Below the pieces are notes generated by a model that searched no databases, was not told the origin of the DNA, and saw only the letters and a list, made by a program, of their open reading frames with translations. Shown piece by piece: positions 1-6,213 of a stretch of 19,870 nt of DNA. The stretch comes from Prevotella sp. UBA2444 (GTDB lineage Bacteria > Bacteroidota > Bacteroidia > Bacteroidales > Bacteroidaceae), in contig DDQK01000011.1 of NCBI GenBank assembly GCA_002342665.1, forward strand, positions 42,346 through 62,215. Direction: 5' to 3'. The translations under genes and the position numbers were made by a program. The first letter of the stretch is position 1; each line of letters starts with the position of its first letter.

Positions 1-42
1 CCCTCGCTTAATCGCAGCCTTGCATCCGAATTCAAACACTGA
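1..42 (+). CDS. C-terminal tail of an upstream gene (partial, possible)
   Basis: Frame 1 is open from the window edge and ends in TGA at 40-42, giving a 13-residue tail (PSLNRSLASEFKH). The next gene starts 5 bases later, which is the spacing expected inside an operon. Frame 2 is also open here, so this tail cannot be proven to be coding. No family can be recognised from so short a piece. Confidence 0.3.
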   Translation, partial: PSLNRSLASEFKH

Positions 43-47
43 CGAAA

Positions 48-233
48 ATGACAGACATGACATTCATCATCATCGGCGCCTTAGCAACGGCCTTTCTACT
101 GTTGGTCGTAGTGCTCATCCTGGGACTGCTTTACTACCGCTGGCGGCTCTCCGACAGCCAGCACATGCTGGTGCGCTTCATCCGCGAGAATTTCCGACTG
201 CACGAAAAACTGAACGAGAACAATATATATTAA
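48..233 (+). CDS. small single-pass membrane protein, unknown function
   Basis: This 61-residue protein begins with one strongly hydrophobic segment (about residues 5-28, rich in I, L, V, A) followed by YYRWRLSD and a charged, probably helical tail ending in NNIY. Positive residues just after the membrane segment suggest that the tail is cytoplasmic, with the N-terminus outside. No family is recognised. It is the first complete gene of a same-strand cluster leading to the C10 protease, and the next gene starts 35 bases downstream after an AT-rich leader. ATG 48 is preferred because the hydrophobic segment follows at once; ATG 57 is an in-frame alternative. An overlapping frame at 20-238 is histidine- and arginine-rich and looks like a shadow. 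Confidence 0.6.
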   Translation: MTDMTFIIIGALATAFLLLVVVLILGLLYYRWRLSDSQHMLVRFIRENFRLHEKLNENNIY

Positions 234-268
234 ATTAATAAGGTATAACAATTAAAACATTAATCATT

Positions 269-1165
269 ATGAAAAAAATTATTCTATTCGCAGCATTTGT
301 TTGTTTCGCTGCACTGAGCGCAAATGCTCAAACGGAAGAGCCGGAAAGCAAGATTGCGAAGATGCTCCGCCTGACGAAGACGGCCGACGAGAACCCGGCG
401 GACTGGAAGGCCCAGTTGGAGGCAGGGCACTTCCTGCTCGACAAGGAAAACGGGATGTATAATCAGTCGCAGGCGGAGAAATACTATGAGCGCATTTACC
501 ACCAGGCTGTCGACTATAACAAGGATATACCCGACTCGGTGTTTTGCGAAGCAGGCATCATGCTAATGACAGGGGCTACCTACAAGAAAAACCTTGATAA
601 GGCTTTGTTCTTCATAGACGAAATGTTCCGTGCCAATCGTGTAGGTGTGGACATCAAGGACGAATACTTGAATTCATTGGCCTTTTGGGGCATGATAAAT
701 AGCATGGGCAAAGAGAATATGGCAAAATCATTGGCGTATATCATGGATTTTCGTGAGAGGCTGACCCAAAACAATACTCCGGGAATTGAATACACGGATG
801 TATTCACCGCAGTATTGTTCGAACGGTTGATAGAAAAATACACGGACATGTTCAGCGGTAAGGTTATAGAACTGACCTTCGACGGCAAGAAGTATATCGT
901 GATTTCAAAGGGTGACTGGAACATAGAAAAGCCTCTCGTGGGGTGGATGCAGCAAACGGAAGAAAAAAGTGCAACGCTGGTATATGGCGAGGACGGCAAG
1001 ATCTATGACGACAAGCACGGCTATATGGAATATGGTTTCGATTATACCAAGGATGGCGTTGTACCAAAGAAGGACTTGAACATGCGGATGATTACTGTCA
1101 CACCCGAACACCGCCGGCAGATGGTCGAGGCATACCGTAACTATAAGAAAAAGGCAAAGAAATAA
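269..1165 (+). CDS. secreted hypothetical protein, helical/TPR-like
   Basis: This 298-residue protein has a clear Sec signal peptide (MKKIILFAAFVCFAALSANAQ, cleavage probably after ANA at residue 20), so it should be periplasmic or surface-exposed. The mature part starts with helical, repeat-like stretches (DWKAQLEAGHFLLDKENG, QAEKYYERIYHQAV, then LDKALFFIDEMFRANRVG) that resemble degenerate tetratricopeptide repeats. The last third is more strand-like and ends in a lysine-rich tail. No catalytic motif or named family is recognised. The start is fixed by the signal peptide and sits after an AT-rich leader (237-255) that also occurs twice near 5200 and 5800. It lies between a small membrane protein and a membrane-anchored protein upstream of a C10 protease. 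Its base composition is less GC-rich than that of the following genes. Confidence 0.7.
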   Translation: MKKIILFAAFVCFAALSANAQTEEPESKIAKMLRLTKTADENPADWKAQLEAGHFLLDKENGMYNQSQAEKYYERIYHQAVDYNKDIPDSVFCEAGIMLMTGATYKKNLDKALFFIDEMFRANRVGVDIKDEYLNSLAFWGMINSMGKENMAKSLAYIMDFRERLTQNNTPGIEYTDVFTAVLFERLIEKYTDMFSGKVIELTFDGKKYIVISKGDWNIEKPLVGWMQQTEEKSATLVYGEDGKIYDDKHGYMEYGFDYTKDGVVPKKDLNMRMITVTPEHRRQMVEAYRNYKKKAKK

Positions 1166-1194
1166 ATAGTATGGTCTATTAATTGACAACGGTT

Positions 1195-2427
1195 ATGAAC
1201 GCGAAATTCAAGATGCCCAAGTTCGGGCGCGACCTGACAGGAAAGGGATGGATCAAGGAACTGCTGATGACGTTCCTCGGCACCACCATCTCCATCGTGC
1301 TGACGTTCGGCTCCGCCGCATGGCTCGAGAAGAAAGAGGCCGAAGAGGCCCGCCGTCTGCTGGCCATGACCATCGTCAGCGACATAGACCAGAGCCTCGA
1401 AGTCATCGACAACCGCCTAAAATACGAAGATGAGTGCCGCGGCATCTCCTACTACCTCATGTGGAACCAGCACCGGCTGGAGGAGATTGGCTCCGACTCC
1501 ATTTGGGCCTTCCTCAACTACGTGCTGGGCAGCGGATTCCCCCGTGAGCTCGAGATGGAGACCAGCAACGAGCACATCTTCAACAGCAGCCAGGACTCGT
1601 GGCGCACGCTGAGCGACAAGAAGTTCCTCAAGAACGTGCAGGACTTCTACAACGCCCGCTCCTTCATGGAACGGCAACGGAAAGAGAGCGTATTCTTCCG
1701 TAAACCGGTGAGCAACGAGGAAGAATACAGCCTCATCATGGAGTCGGATGACATGAAAAGCGACGAAGCCGTCCTGGCCACCTGCCGCCGCCTGCTCCAG
1801 ATACCCCGTGTGCAGAACTACATCGGATGGAGCGGCCAACGGATGAGGCTGTATAGCGATTTGTTGCAGTATATCAACGTCAACGAGGAGAACAAGTTCC
1901 TCATGGGCATCACCGAAAAGGAGCTGGAAGAGTTTCGCAACCAGAGTCTCATGGTGGTACGCCGCGCCAAGGAGGCCGACATCGCGGGCACTTGGGACGC
2001 CGTGCTGACCAGCGTCAACGACCACACGGAATACACCTTCCGCCCGGACCATACCTTCACCACCCTCGAGACCATGAAATGGAACCACTACTGCTTCCGC
2101 GGAAAAATCATAACCCAAATCACTATATCCGGTCATTGGGAAATCGTGGGCGATACGCTGGTGAATACCTTCGACATGCAGACCCTCAAGATTGACAACG
2201 ACGAAAGCGGCATCACCTGTTCCAAGGAGGAGCGAGAGAAACAGCTCCCCGAGGCGAGAAAACTCATGATGGACAGGATAATGGGTAGTTTAGAGCAGTT
2301 AAAAAGCAACAACCGTGTGCCGCAGGCCACCAACCTCGACCGCACGGGCACCCGTCTCGAACTCACCGGAACCGACAAGAAGCCTTTCCATTATCAGAAG
2401 AAAGATAACCCAAATAATAGCAAGTAA
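1195..2427 (+). CDS. membrane-anchored protein with lipocalin-like C-terminal region, unknown function
   Basis: This 410-residue protein has a basic N-terminus followed by one membrane span (about residues 20-44, containing FLGTTISIVLTFGSAAWL) and then a long charged helical region (EKKEAEEARRLLAMTIVSDI). That arrangement resembles DUF6090-like anchored proteins of Bacteroidetes and suggests that the bulk is periplasmic. Residues about 262-330 show a strand pattern typical of lipocalin-like domains: GTWDAVL, YTFRPDHTFTT, then GHWEIVGDTLVNTFD. ATG 1195 was chosen; an in-frame TTG at 1183 would add four residues but is unlikely. The stop codon directly abuts the ATG of the protease gene, so the two are probably translated together. 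An inhibitor or chaperone role toward the protease is only a guess. Confidence 0.7.
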   Translation: MNAKFKMPKFGRDLTGKGWIKELLMTFLGTTISIVLTFGSAAWLEKKEAEEARRLLAMTIVSDIDQSLEVIDNRLKYEDECRGISYYLMWNQHRLEEIGSDSIWAFLNYVLGSGFPRELEMETSNEHIFNSSQDSWRTLSDKKFLKNVQDFYNARSFMERQRKESVFFRKPVSNEEEYSLIMESDDMKSDEAVLATCRRLLQIPRVQNYIGWSGQRMRLYSDLLQYINVNEENKFLMGITEKELEEFRNQSLMVVRRAKEADIAGTWDAVLTSVNDHTEYTFRPDHTFTTLETMKWNHYCFRGKIITQITISGHWEIVGDTLVNTFDMQTLKIDNDESGITCSKEEREKQLPEARKLMMDRIMGSLEQLKSNNRVPQATNLDRTGTRLELTGTDKKPFHYQKKDNPNNSK

Positions 2428-4836
2428 ATGAAGAAAATGATGATGACGCTTGCAGCCGTCCTTTGCTGCGTAATGACAATGATGGCGGAACCCGTGTCGC
2501 CCGAGACTGCACGACAGGCTGCCGCCAAGTTCCTAAACAAGAAAGGCATCGCCCTGAAAAGCGAGGCCATGCGGGCCAGGAGCCGCGCCATGGGCCGCGC
2601 TGACGGCGGGGGGCAGACGGAGGCAAGCCCCTACTATGTATTCAATGCCTCGCAGGGCTTTGTCGTGGTGAGCGGCGACGACTGCGTGGGCGACAACCTC
2701 GTGCTGGGCTATACGTCGCAGGGCAGTTTCGATGCCGAGGCCATCCCCGACAATATGAAGTGGTGGCTCGACGAGACGGCTTCGCAGATCAGCACACTCA
2801 GCCGCCTCGGCGTGAAGGCCGGGAGCGTGGCACTCCACGCTGACATCGCCCCCATGGTAACCGCCCGCTGGGACCAGGGCAAACCCTACAACGCCTCCTG
2901 CCCCAAGACCGACGGCCAACTGTGCCTTACGGGCTGCATGGCCACGGCGCTGAGCCAGGTGATGTACTACCACCGTTGGCCGCAGGGACCGATTGCCGAA
3001 GAACTGCCTGCCTATACGATGGCCGACGGTCGCGTGATTGACGGCCTGCCCGTCACGGCGTTCGACTGGGACAACATGGTGGACGACTACACCCAGCACA
3101 CCACCGAGGCACAGGAAGCAGCCGTGGCCACGCTGATGCGCTACTGCGGACAACTGATACAGATGGACTACACACCGCAACTCTCCAGCGGAAAGATTTA
3201 TGACCTGGATATCATCGCGGGCACCTTCGGCTACTCCCCCGGTCTCTATTGCGCCCAGGCCAACGAATACACCGTGAGCGGCTGGGACGAACTGCTCTAC
3301 AACGAACTGAGCGAAGGACGGCCTCTGGTCTATAGCGGACAGTCCACTGGCGGCGGGCATGCCTTCGTCATCGACGGCTACGAGGTGCAGGACGGCGAGG
3401 GCTACTTCAGCGTGAACTGGGGCTGGACCGGCAGGGGCAACGGCTTCTACAAAATCAACCTGCTCAACCCCGACATGTCCGGCTCGGGCGGCAGCAGCAC
3501 CAAGGACGGCTACAGCGCGGGCCAGTCGGCCCTGATCGGACTGCAGCCACAGCAAGGCGCATCAGACGGGTACTACCGCTACCTCAACAGTTTCATGTGG
3601 GACATTTCGGATGGTGATTCGGAACATGTATTCGTATTTGTGAACCCTTCCTACCGCCCAGGCACCTTCACCATCGCACTGGCCGAGCGTAACGATGACG
3701 GCACACCCGACCTCAGCCGTATCAGTACCTCTTGGGAGCATGAGTTTACCGGCTACTGCTTTGCCGATCTCGATCACGGCGGCACACTCATCCTCCCGCT
3801 CGCCAACGACCTCTTCGCAGGCCTCACGCCGGGCTGTCACAACCTGGTGTTTGTCAACCGCGAGGCTGGCACCAGCGCCCCCTGGAAACCCGTATTCGGT
3901 CCCAACTGCTACCTGGAGGTCAACGTCGGGGAGACGGGCGAAGTGACGGGCGTCACCATTCATCCCAATCCGCAGCTGACGGCCTCGGGCTCGGACATCA
4001 GGATTGAAGGCCTGAAGCAGCGCGGCATCGCCCAGAAAGTCACCGCCACCATCCAGAACACCGGCACTGAAGACTATGTGGGCGCCATAGAGTGCGGTAC
4101 CTATCTTGTGGAGGACGGCGAACTGAAAGGCCTGATCGGGGTTGCCAGGACAGGCATCATGGTCGAGGCGGGCGGCTCGTCAGACATCAACTACGACTTC
4201 TCGATAGCAAGGGCCGGTGAATACGTGCTCCTGCTGAGCAAGGACGGCGACGGCAAGGACATCAGCGGCAGCCAGCTCGCCGACATTGCGCAGGCTCAGG
4301 GCTACATCTGCCACACCACCGTCACCTTCGACGAACTGGCCTTCAACTGCCTGGCTGCGGAATACAACGAGCGTAACGACGAGAAGGGTAATCCCGCCTA
4401 CTACCTCGACCTCACCGTGGGTAACGGCACACCGATGGACTACGACGCCGTGGTGCTGGTCAAGTTCTACAGACCCAACGCCGAGGGCGGCTACGATCCT
4501 GTGGTATTCCCCACGCAGTCCGACATCTATGTCCGTCTGCAACTCGGCAGCAACATGTGGCAGGCCTTCTCCGTCCCCCTGCCCGAAGCCCTTGAGGCTG
4601 GCGAGTACGGACTCGAACTGCTCATCGCCAACGACTTCCACAGCCTTAGTGCCAACGACTACTTCATCTTCGCCTCCGGCCCGCTCACCGTCAGCAGCAG
4701 CACTGGCATCGAGAATACAATGGCTACAGATGTCAAGGACGACACATGGTACACCCTCAATGGCCGCCGTCTGCAGGGCAAGCCCACCACCAAGGGCATC
4801 TATATTTATAAAGGTAAAAAACAAATTATCAAATAA
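2428..4836 (+). CDS. secreted C10 family (streptopain-like) cysteine protease
   Basis: This 802-residue protein has a Sec signal peptide (residues 1-20, ending MMA). A propeptide of the Spi type follows (about 21-135), including YYVFNASQGFVVVSGDD and IPDNMKWWLDE. The papain-fold catalytic domain contains the nucleophile C170 in CLTGCMATALSQVMYYH, the catalytic H311 in GGGHAFVIDGY, and the N330/W331/W333 segment of FSVNWGWTGRG. Residues about 350-750 are beta-rich, with one CARDB/Ig-like stretch near 511-615. The last ~40 residues (WYTLNGRRLQ...KGIYIYKGKK) match the C-terminal tail style of many secreted Prevotella proteins and resemble a short type IX sorting domain. The enzyme is likely exported as a zymogen and matured by removal of the propeptide. 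Both catalytic residues are present, so it should be active. The ATG abuts the preceding stop codon. Confidence 0.9.
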   Translation: MKKMMMTLAAVLCCVMTMMAEPVSPETARQAAAKFLNKKGIALKSEAMRARSRAMGRADGGGQTEASPYYVFNASQGFVVVSGDDCVGDNLVLGYTSQGSFDAEAIPDNMKWWLDETASQISTLSRLGVKAGSVALHADIAPMVTARWDQGKPYNASCPKTDGQLCLTGCMATALSQVMYYHRWPQGPIAEELPAYTMADGRVIDGLPVTAFDWDNMVDDYTQHTTEAQEAAVATLMRYCGQLIQMDYTPQLSSGKIYDLDIIAGTFGYSPGLYCAQANEYTVSGWDELLYNELSEGRPLVYSGQSTGGGHAFVIDGYEVQDGEGYFSVNWGWTGRGNGFYKINLLNPDMSGSGGSSTKDGYSAGQSALIGLQPQQGASDGYYRYLNSFMWDISDGDSEHVFVFVNPSYRPGTFTIALAERNDDGTPDLSRISTSWEHEFTGYCFADLDHGGTLILPLANDLFAGLTPGCHNLVFVNREAGTSAPWKPVFGPNCYLEVNVGETGEVTGVTIHPNPQLTASGSDIRIEGLKQRGIAQKVTATIQNTGTEDYVGAIECGTYLVEDGELKGLIGVARTGIMVEAGGSSDINYDFSIARAGEYVLLLSKDGDGKDISGSQLADIAQAQGYICHTTVTFDELAFNCLAAEYNERNDEKGNPAYYLDLTVGNGTPMDYDAVVLVKFYRPNAEGGYDPVVFPTQSDIYVRLQLGSNMWQAFSVPLPEALEAGEYGLELLIANDFHSLSANDYFIFASGPLTVSSSTGIENTMATDVKDDTWYTLNGRRLQGKPTTKGIYIYKGKKQIIK

Positions 4837-4901
4837 ACAAAGCGTATGAAAAAGAACTCTACCAAACGGCCCAGCTCATCTGCGGCATCTTCTGCCTCGG
4901 C

Positions 4902-5162
4902 ATGGCGCTCACGCTCCTGAAGTCATTCGGCTACTACGGCATCTACCCCTACTACCGCCGCATCCGCCTGCTCATAGCCCTCGCACTGGCTTTGCTCGGT
5001 GCGGGCTGCCTGCTCCACTGGCACATGGGCTGGCAACCCGTCTGGCCCTACACGCTCCTGCTCGTCGCGGGTCTGGGCGTGCTCATCGCCATCTTCTACA
5101 ACATCTACGAGTATGGCTTCCGCCTCGACAAGTACGACGGCACACCGCGCACCGACCTCTGA
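4902..5162 (+). CDS. small multi-pass membrane protein, probably with a disrupted start
   Basis: From ATG 4902 this is an 86-residue protein with two confident membrane spans (about 22-40 and 49-66) and a charged C-terminus (EYGFRLDKYDGTPRTDL). No family is recognised. The same frame reads back sensibly for at least 18 codons before 4902 (ELYQTAQLICGIFCLG) and would supply a further membrane span. The ATG at 4846, nine bases after the protease stop, is one base out of frame with it. That ATG is followed by five A bases (4849-4853); six would join ATG AAA AAA GAA CTC in frame to give a 105-residue protein. The annotated start at 4902 may therefore be an artefact of an indel. The gene is the last of the protease cluster. 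Confidence 0.6.
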   Translation: MALTLLKSFGYYGIYPYYRRIRLLIALALALLGAGCLLHWHMGWQPVWPYTLLLVAGLGVLIAIFYNIYEYGFRLDKYDGTPRTDL

Positions 5163-5169
5163 CGCTGCC

Positions 5170-5273
5170 GTTTATGGTGTGTCACCCCTACATATAAATA
5201 AGCTATAAACAAAATATAAAGAACAATGAACAGAACCTATCATTTCCTCAGCACCTCGCGACGGCACTCAACC
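5170..5273 (+). repeat. leader/gene-start repeat, copy 1
   Basis: This ~100-base segment runs from CGTTTATGGTGTGTCA through an AT-rich leader (AATAAGCTATAAACAA) to ATGAACAGAACC and CATTTCCTCAGCAC. A second, diverged copy lies in the same orientation at 5770-5873. The two agree at roughly three quarters of positions by eye, most strongly at the two ends. The leader core also resembles 237-255 upstream of the secreted 298-residue protein. Confidence 0.7.
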
Positions 5274-5302
5274 TGCTCCTCGCCACCCATTTGTTGGTCT
5301 GA
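5226..5302 (+). pseudogene. 5' remnant of a secreted-protein gene (copy 1)
   Basis: An ATG at 5226 opens MNRTYHFLSTSRR. A one-base shift near 5255 would continue as LATALNLLLATHLLV, a typical hydrophobic signal-peptide core, before TGA at 5300-5302. This reads as the decayed start of an exported protein gene whose body is gone. The parent family cannot be named from it. An alternative is that only the leader is functional and the reading frame is incidental. Confidence 0.4.
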
Positions 5303-5405
5303 CGACCTTTGCTCGCTCAATGCGCTCTTTGGGTTACGCCCGAAGGGCACCATATCGTTCTTTGACTTACTGACACACCACAACGGATATTTATCAGAGA
5401 GAAAG

Positions 5406-5437
5406 TTTGGAACTTTCCGGGATTTGTTGTATCTTTG
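5406..5437 (+). promoter_or_regulatory. Bacteroidetes-type promoter with a candidate operator
   Basis: TTTG at 5406-5409 and TATCTTTG (TAnnTTTG) at 5430-5437 are separated by 20 bases, matching the primary sigma factor consensus of Bacteroidetes. The spacer contains a small palindrome (GGAA-CT-TTCC, 5409-5418) that could be an operator. The antitoxin-like gene starts 30 bases downstream. Confidence 0.7.
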
Positions 5438-5466
5438 CACCCGTAACGTACAAAACAACGACGATT

Positions 5467-5655
5467 ATGACTGCAATAATAGAACGTACACCCCGCACCG
5501 TCACCGTGCGTATGAGCACACGCCGATGGAACAGGCTTCAGCAGATGGAGCAGGCATACAAACTGGCACAGACCATCAAGCGTGGCATGAAGCAGGCTGA
5601 GACAGCACCTGCCATGACTGTGAACGAAGCCATGGACTTTATCGATAAGTTATGA
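5467..5655 (+). CDS. putative type II antitoxin (orphaned)
   Basis: This 62-residue protein (MTAIIERTPRTVTVRMSTRR...) has a short strand-like N-terminus (RTVTVRMS), followed by a helical, basic middle (RWNRLQQMEQAYKLAQTIKRG) and a C-terminal MTVNEAMDFIDKL. The shape fits the small antitoxins that precede RelE/ParE-type toxins in Bacteroidales. The family assignment rests on pattern and context, not on a diagnostic motif. Its TGA overlaps the ATG of the following stump (ATGA), the usual layout of a toxin-antitoxin pair. ATG 5467 was chosen because it lies 30 bases after the promoter -7 box; an in-frame TTG at 5407 is inside the promoter. The partner is truncated, so this may be an orphan antitoxin. 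Confidence 0.6.
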   Translation: MTAIIERTPRTVTVRMSTRRWNRLQQMEQAYKLAQTIKRGMKQAETAPAMTVNEAMDFIDKL

Positions 5656-5729
5656 TAAAGGAAATTCGCTTCTCCGATGAGTTCAGCCGTGCTTTAGCCT
5701 CCCTTCCGATTTCCCTTTCCTCAAGATAA
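5652..5729 (+). pseudogene. truncated RelE/ParE-like toxin remnant
   Basis: ATG 5652 overlaps the antitoxin stop and opens a 25-codon frame (MIKEIRFSDEFSRALASLP...) that ends at TAA 5727-5729. The first 19 residues resemble the opening strand and helix of ParE/RelE-superfamily toxins; the remaining ~70-80 residues of such a toxin are missing. The last codons (ISLSSR) look out of frame. It is therefore a toxin gene broken by deletion or insertion rather than a complete small gene. The RelE/ParE label is inferred from about 19 residues and from context. Confidence 0.5.
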
Positions 5730-5732
5730 TAT

Positions 5733-5765
5733 CCGCCGAGACATCCCGAAAGATGTGCTCGGCGG
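5733..5765 (+). other. GC-rich stem-loop at the edge of the toxin remnant
   Basis: CCGCCGAG-A-CATC pairs with GATG-TG-CTCGGCGG across a CCGAAA loop, leaving a small bulge. The stem sits directly after the toxin stump and just before repeat copy 2. There is no T-run after it, so it is only a weak terminator candidate. It could also be the terminal structure of a lost element. Confidence 0.5.
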
Positions 5766-5769
5766 CTTC

Positions 5770-5873
5770 CGTTTATGGCGTGTCAGCCCAACATATTGAA
5801 TAAGGTATAAACAATTAATAAAACAAAAATGAACATGAACAGAACCATTCATTTCCTCAGCACGTCGCGGACG
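5770..5873 (+). repeat. leader/gene-start repeat, copy 2
   Basis: This is the second copy of the 5170-5273 segment, in the same orientation: CGTTTATGGCGTGTCA, leader AATAAGGTATAAACAATTAA, then ATGAACAGAACC and CATTTCCTCAGCAC. Its leader is closer than copy 1's to the leader at 237-255, with only one A of difference over the 19-20 base core. Confidence 0.7.
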
Positions 5874-5882
5874 TATATATAA
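5829..5882 (+). pseudogene. 5' remnant of a secreted-protein gene (copy 2)
   Basis: This 17-codon frame (MNMNRTIHFLSTSRTYI) ends at TAA 5880-5882. It shares MNRT-x-HFLSTSR with the remnant at 5226 and sits behind the same leader. It is either the decayed start of a lost gene or a very short leader ORF. The shared residues favour common descent from one gene start. Confidence 0.4.
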
Positions 5883-6159
5883 ATAATGTATAGCAACATG
5901 ACCACAGAAAAAGTGACTCAAGAGGAGACTCACTTTGCCTATGACCATTGTCATGGGTATTTTTAGTATACAAAAAAACGATTTATAGGTTGTAACGTTG
6001 TAACATCGCCGATGTATAAAGGGCGTGCAACCTATTTTCAAAAAAACAACATGTAAAAATCAGTAAGGGTGACGCATCGCTAAAGTCAGGAGACCTAACT
6101 ACTTCGCTTACTAATAAAGGGCTTTTATAGGCTCATATCAGCAGAATTAGGTTCGCATT
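5883..6159. other. non-coding, AT-rich, hairpin-rich intergenic stretch
   Basis: No convincing gene is seen on either strand. The stretch holds several inverted repeats: AAAGTGA...TCACTTT near 5910-5935, TAGGTTG...CAACCTA at 5986-6034, and AGTAAG...CTTACT at 6062-6112. Minus-strand frames through it are low-complexity and look like shadows. It may hold terminator-like structures or a small RNA, but nothing is identifiable by name. Confidence 0.5.
5986..6034 (+). other. nested stem-loop (possible terminator or small RNA)
   Basis: A 7-base outer stem (TAGGTTG 5986-5992 / CAACCTA 6028-6034) encloses a 5-base inner hairpin (ACATC-GCC-GATGT, 6003-6015). TTTTC and an A-run follow. Geometry and position in a gene-free stretch make it a candidate structured RNA or terminator. 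No known family is recognised. Confidence 0.35.
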
Positions 6160-6191
6160 TTTGTTTTGTTCGCATAATTTTCGTAACTTTG
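6160..6191 (+). promoter_or_regulatory. promoter of the rlmN operon
   Basis: TTTG at 6160-6163 and TAACTTTG (TAnnTTTG) at 6184-6191 are 20 bases apart, a good Bacteroidetes promoter. The rlmN ATG lies 22 bases after the -7 box, giving a short leader. An 8-base direct repeat, GTTCGCAT (6151-6158 and 6168-6175), brackets the upstream box. Confidence 0.75.
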
Positions 6192-6213
6192 CCGCCAAAA
6201 TTGCGAAATAGAG

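Noticed and set aside
20..238. 72-codon frame overlapping the first small membrane protein
   Set aside because: H/R/P-rich composition with no structure; the alternative frame gives a clean membrane helix.
1165..1180. AATAG-TATGGT-CTATT hairpin before the membrane-anchored protein gene
   Set aside because: It is a weak five-pair AT stem with no context supporting termination.
1417..2136. 239-codon open frame on the minus strand
   Set aside because: It is antisense to the membrane-anchored protein gene and shows composition bias of a shadow frame with no recognisable domain.
2533..3555. Long open frame of 340 codons on the minus strand
   Set aside because: It lies wholly opposite the C10 protease catalytic domain, has V/A/H/G-rich composition typical of the antisense of GC-rich coding DNA, and shows no family motif.
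4815..5162. CRISPR, tRNA or insertion-sequence signatures anywhere in the window
   Set aside because: No regular spaced repeats, cloverleaf-like segments or transposase motifs were found in this or any other interval. The only direct repeats are the leader copies and the SecG tail.
5338..5348. GCCC-GAA-GGGC mini hairpin in the intergenic stretch
   Set aside because: It has only four base pairs and no T-run; this is expected by chance.
5226..5600. 124-codon frame running from the gene remnant through the antitoxin promoter
   Set aside because: Past the first ~13 codons it resembles no protein and runs through a good promoter and into the antitoxin gene in another frame. Only the N-terminal remnant is kept.
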